In this document: positions 12,901-12,926 of the stretch, in pieces
How positions within the stretch are numbered: position 1 is the stretch's first letter
Layout of the letters: each line of letters starts with the position of its first letter
NCBI GenBank assembly: GCA_030640215.1
Contig: DAOWJU010000136.1
Span: forward strand, 1-12,926
DNA: 12,926 bases
Source of the DNA: Desulfuromonadales bacterium
GTDB taxonomy: Bacteria; Desulfobacterota; Desulfuromonadia; Desulfuromonadales; BM103
Reading direction: 5' to 3'
Made by a program: the position numbers and the translations under genes
Notes under the pieces: generated by a model
Databases searched by the model: none
The model's input: only the letters and a program-made list of their open reading frames with translations
What the model was told of the DNA's origin: nothing

Positions 12901-12926
12901 TGGGGTGTCGCCAAGCGGTAAGGCAA
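12901..12926 (+). tRNA. tRNA gene, 5' part only (probably tRNA-Gln)
   Basis: The last 26 bases, beginning TGGGGTGTCGCCAAGCGG, have the form of an acceptor strand plus D arm (GCC-AAGCGGTAA-GGC). A 5' U with UGGGGU is characteristic of bacterial tRNA-Gln. The anticodon lies outside the window, so the identity is an inference. Confidence 0.75.

Overview
The window looks like a chromosomal stretch from a Desulfuromonadales-type (Geobacter/Pelobacter/Desulfuromonas-like) bacterium. The main reasons are two secreted dodecaheme c-type cytochromes in tandem, a small DUF4124-plus-SLT lytic transglycosylase, a TauE-type permease, a MEMO-family protein and a very long AsmA-like protein beside ordinary housekeeping genes. 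This placement is inferred from gene content; no database search was possible.

Left block, minus strand (1-2516). Reading from right to left, nadB (L-aspartate oxidase, NAD synthesis) has a consensus promoter overlapped by an inverted repeat. It is followed by a 74-bp palindromic intergenic element, a stand-alone AroQ chorismate mutase, an orphan 69-residue ferredoxin-like domain of the kind normally fused to DAHP synthase, and the start of a lipoprotein that resembles a periplasmic substrate-binding protein and runs off the window edge. The 5' end of that last gene looks frameshifted.

Middle block, plus strand (2529-6335). A divergent promoter drives a secreted lytic transglycosylase that overlaps pgsA (phosphatidylglycerophosphate synthase) by 4 bp. 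tRNA-Gly(GCC) follows, with its own promoter and terminator. Next come a 164-bp MITE-like palindrome, a 12-bp perfect palindrome, and two tandem genes for exported cytochromes with 12 CxxCH motifs each. Each cytochrome is built from three tetraheme modules, giving 24 hemes in all. A terminator closes this unit, and tRNA-Cys(GCA) follows with its own promoter and terminator. In E. coli, pgsA is followed by glyW (Gly-GCC) and cysT (Cys-GCA), so the cytochrome pair appears to sit inside an old pgsA-tRNA neighbourhood.

Right block, plus strand (6370-12926). A TauE/SafE family permease is followed by a long inverted repeat, a MEMO/AmmeMemoRadiSam B protein with a terminator, gltX (glutamyl-tRNA synthetase), a 986-999 residue AsmA/YhdP-like envelope protein, and the first 26 nt of a tRNA gene (probably tRNA-Gln) behind one or two sigma70-like promoters.

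The genes are mostly housekeeping (NAD, aromatic amino acids, phospholipid, translation, envelope). The accessory part is the cytochrome pair with its repeat-rich upstream region. I found no CRISPR array, phage gene or transposase. The longest stretch without a gene is 3922-4360, described below.
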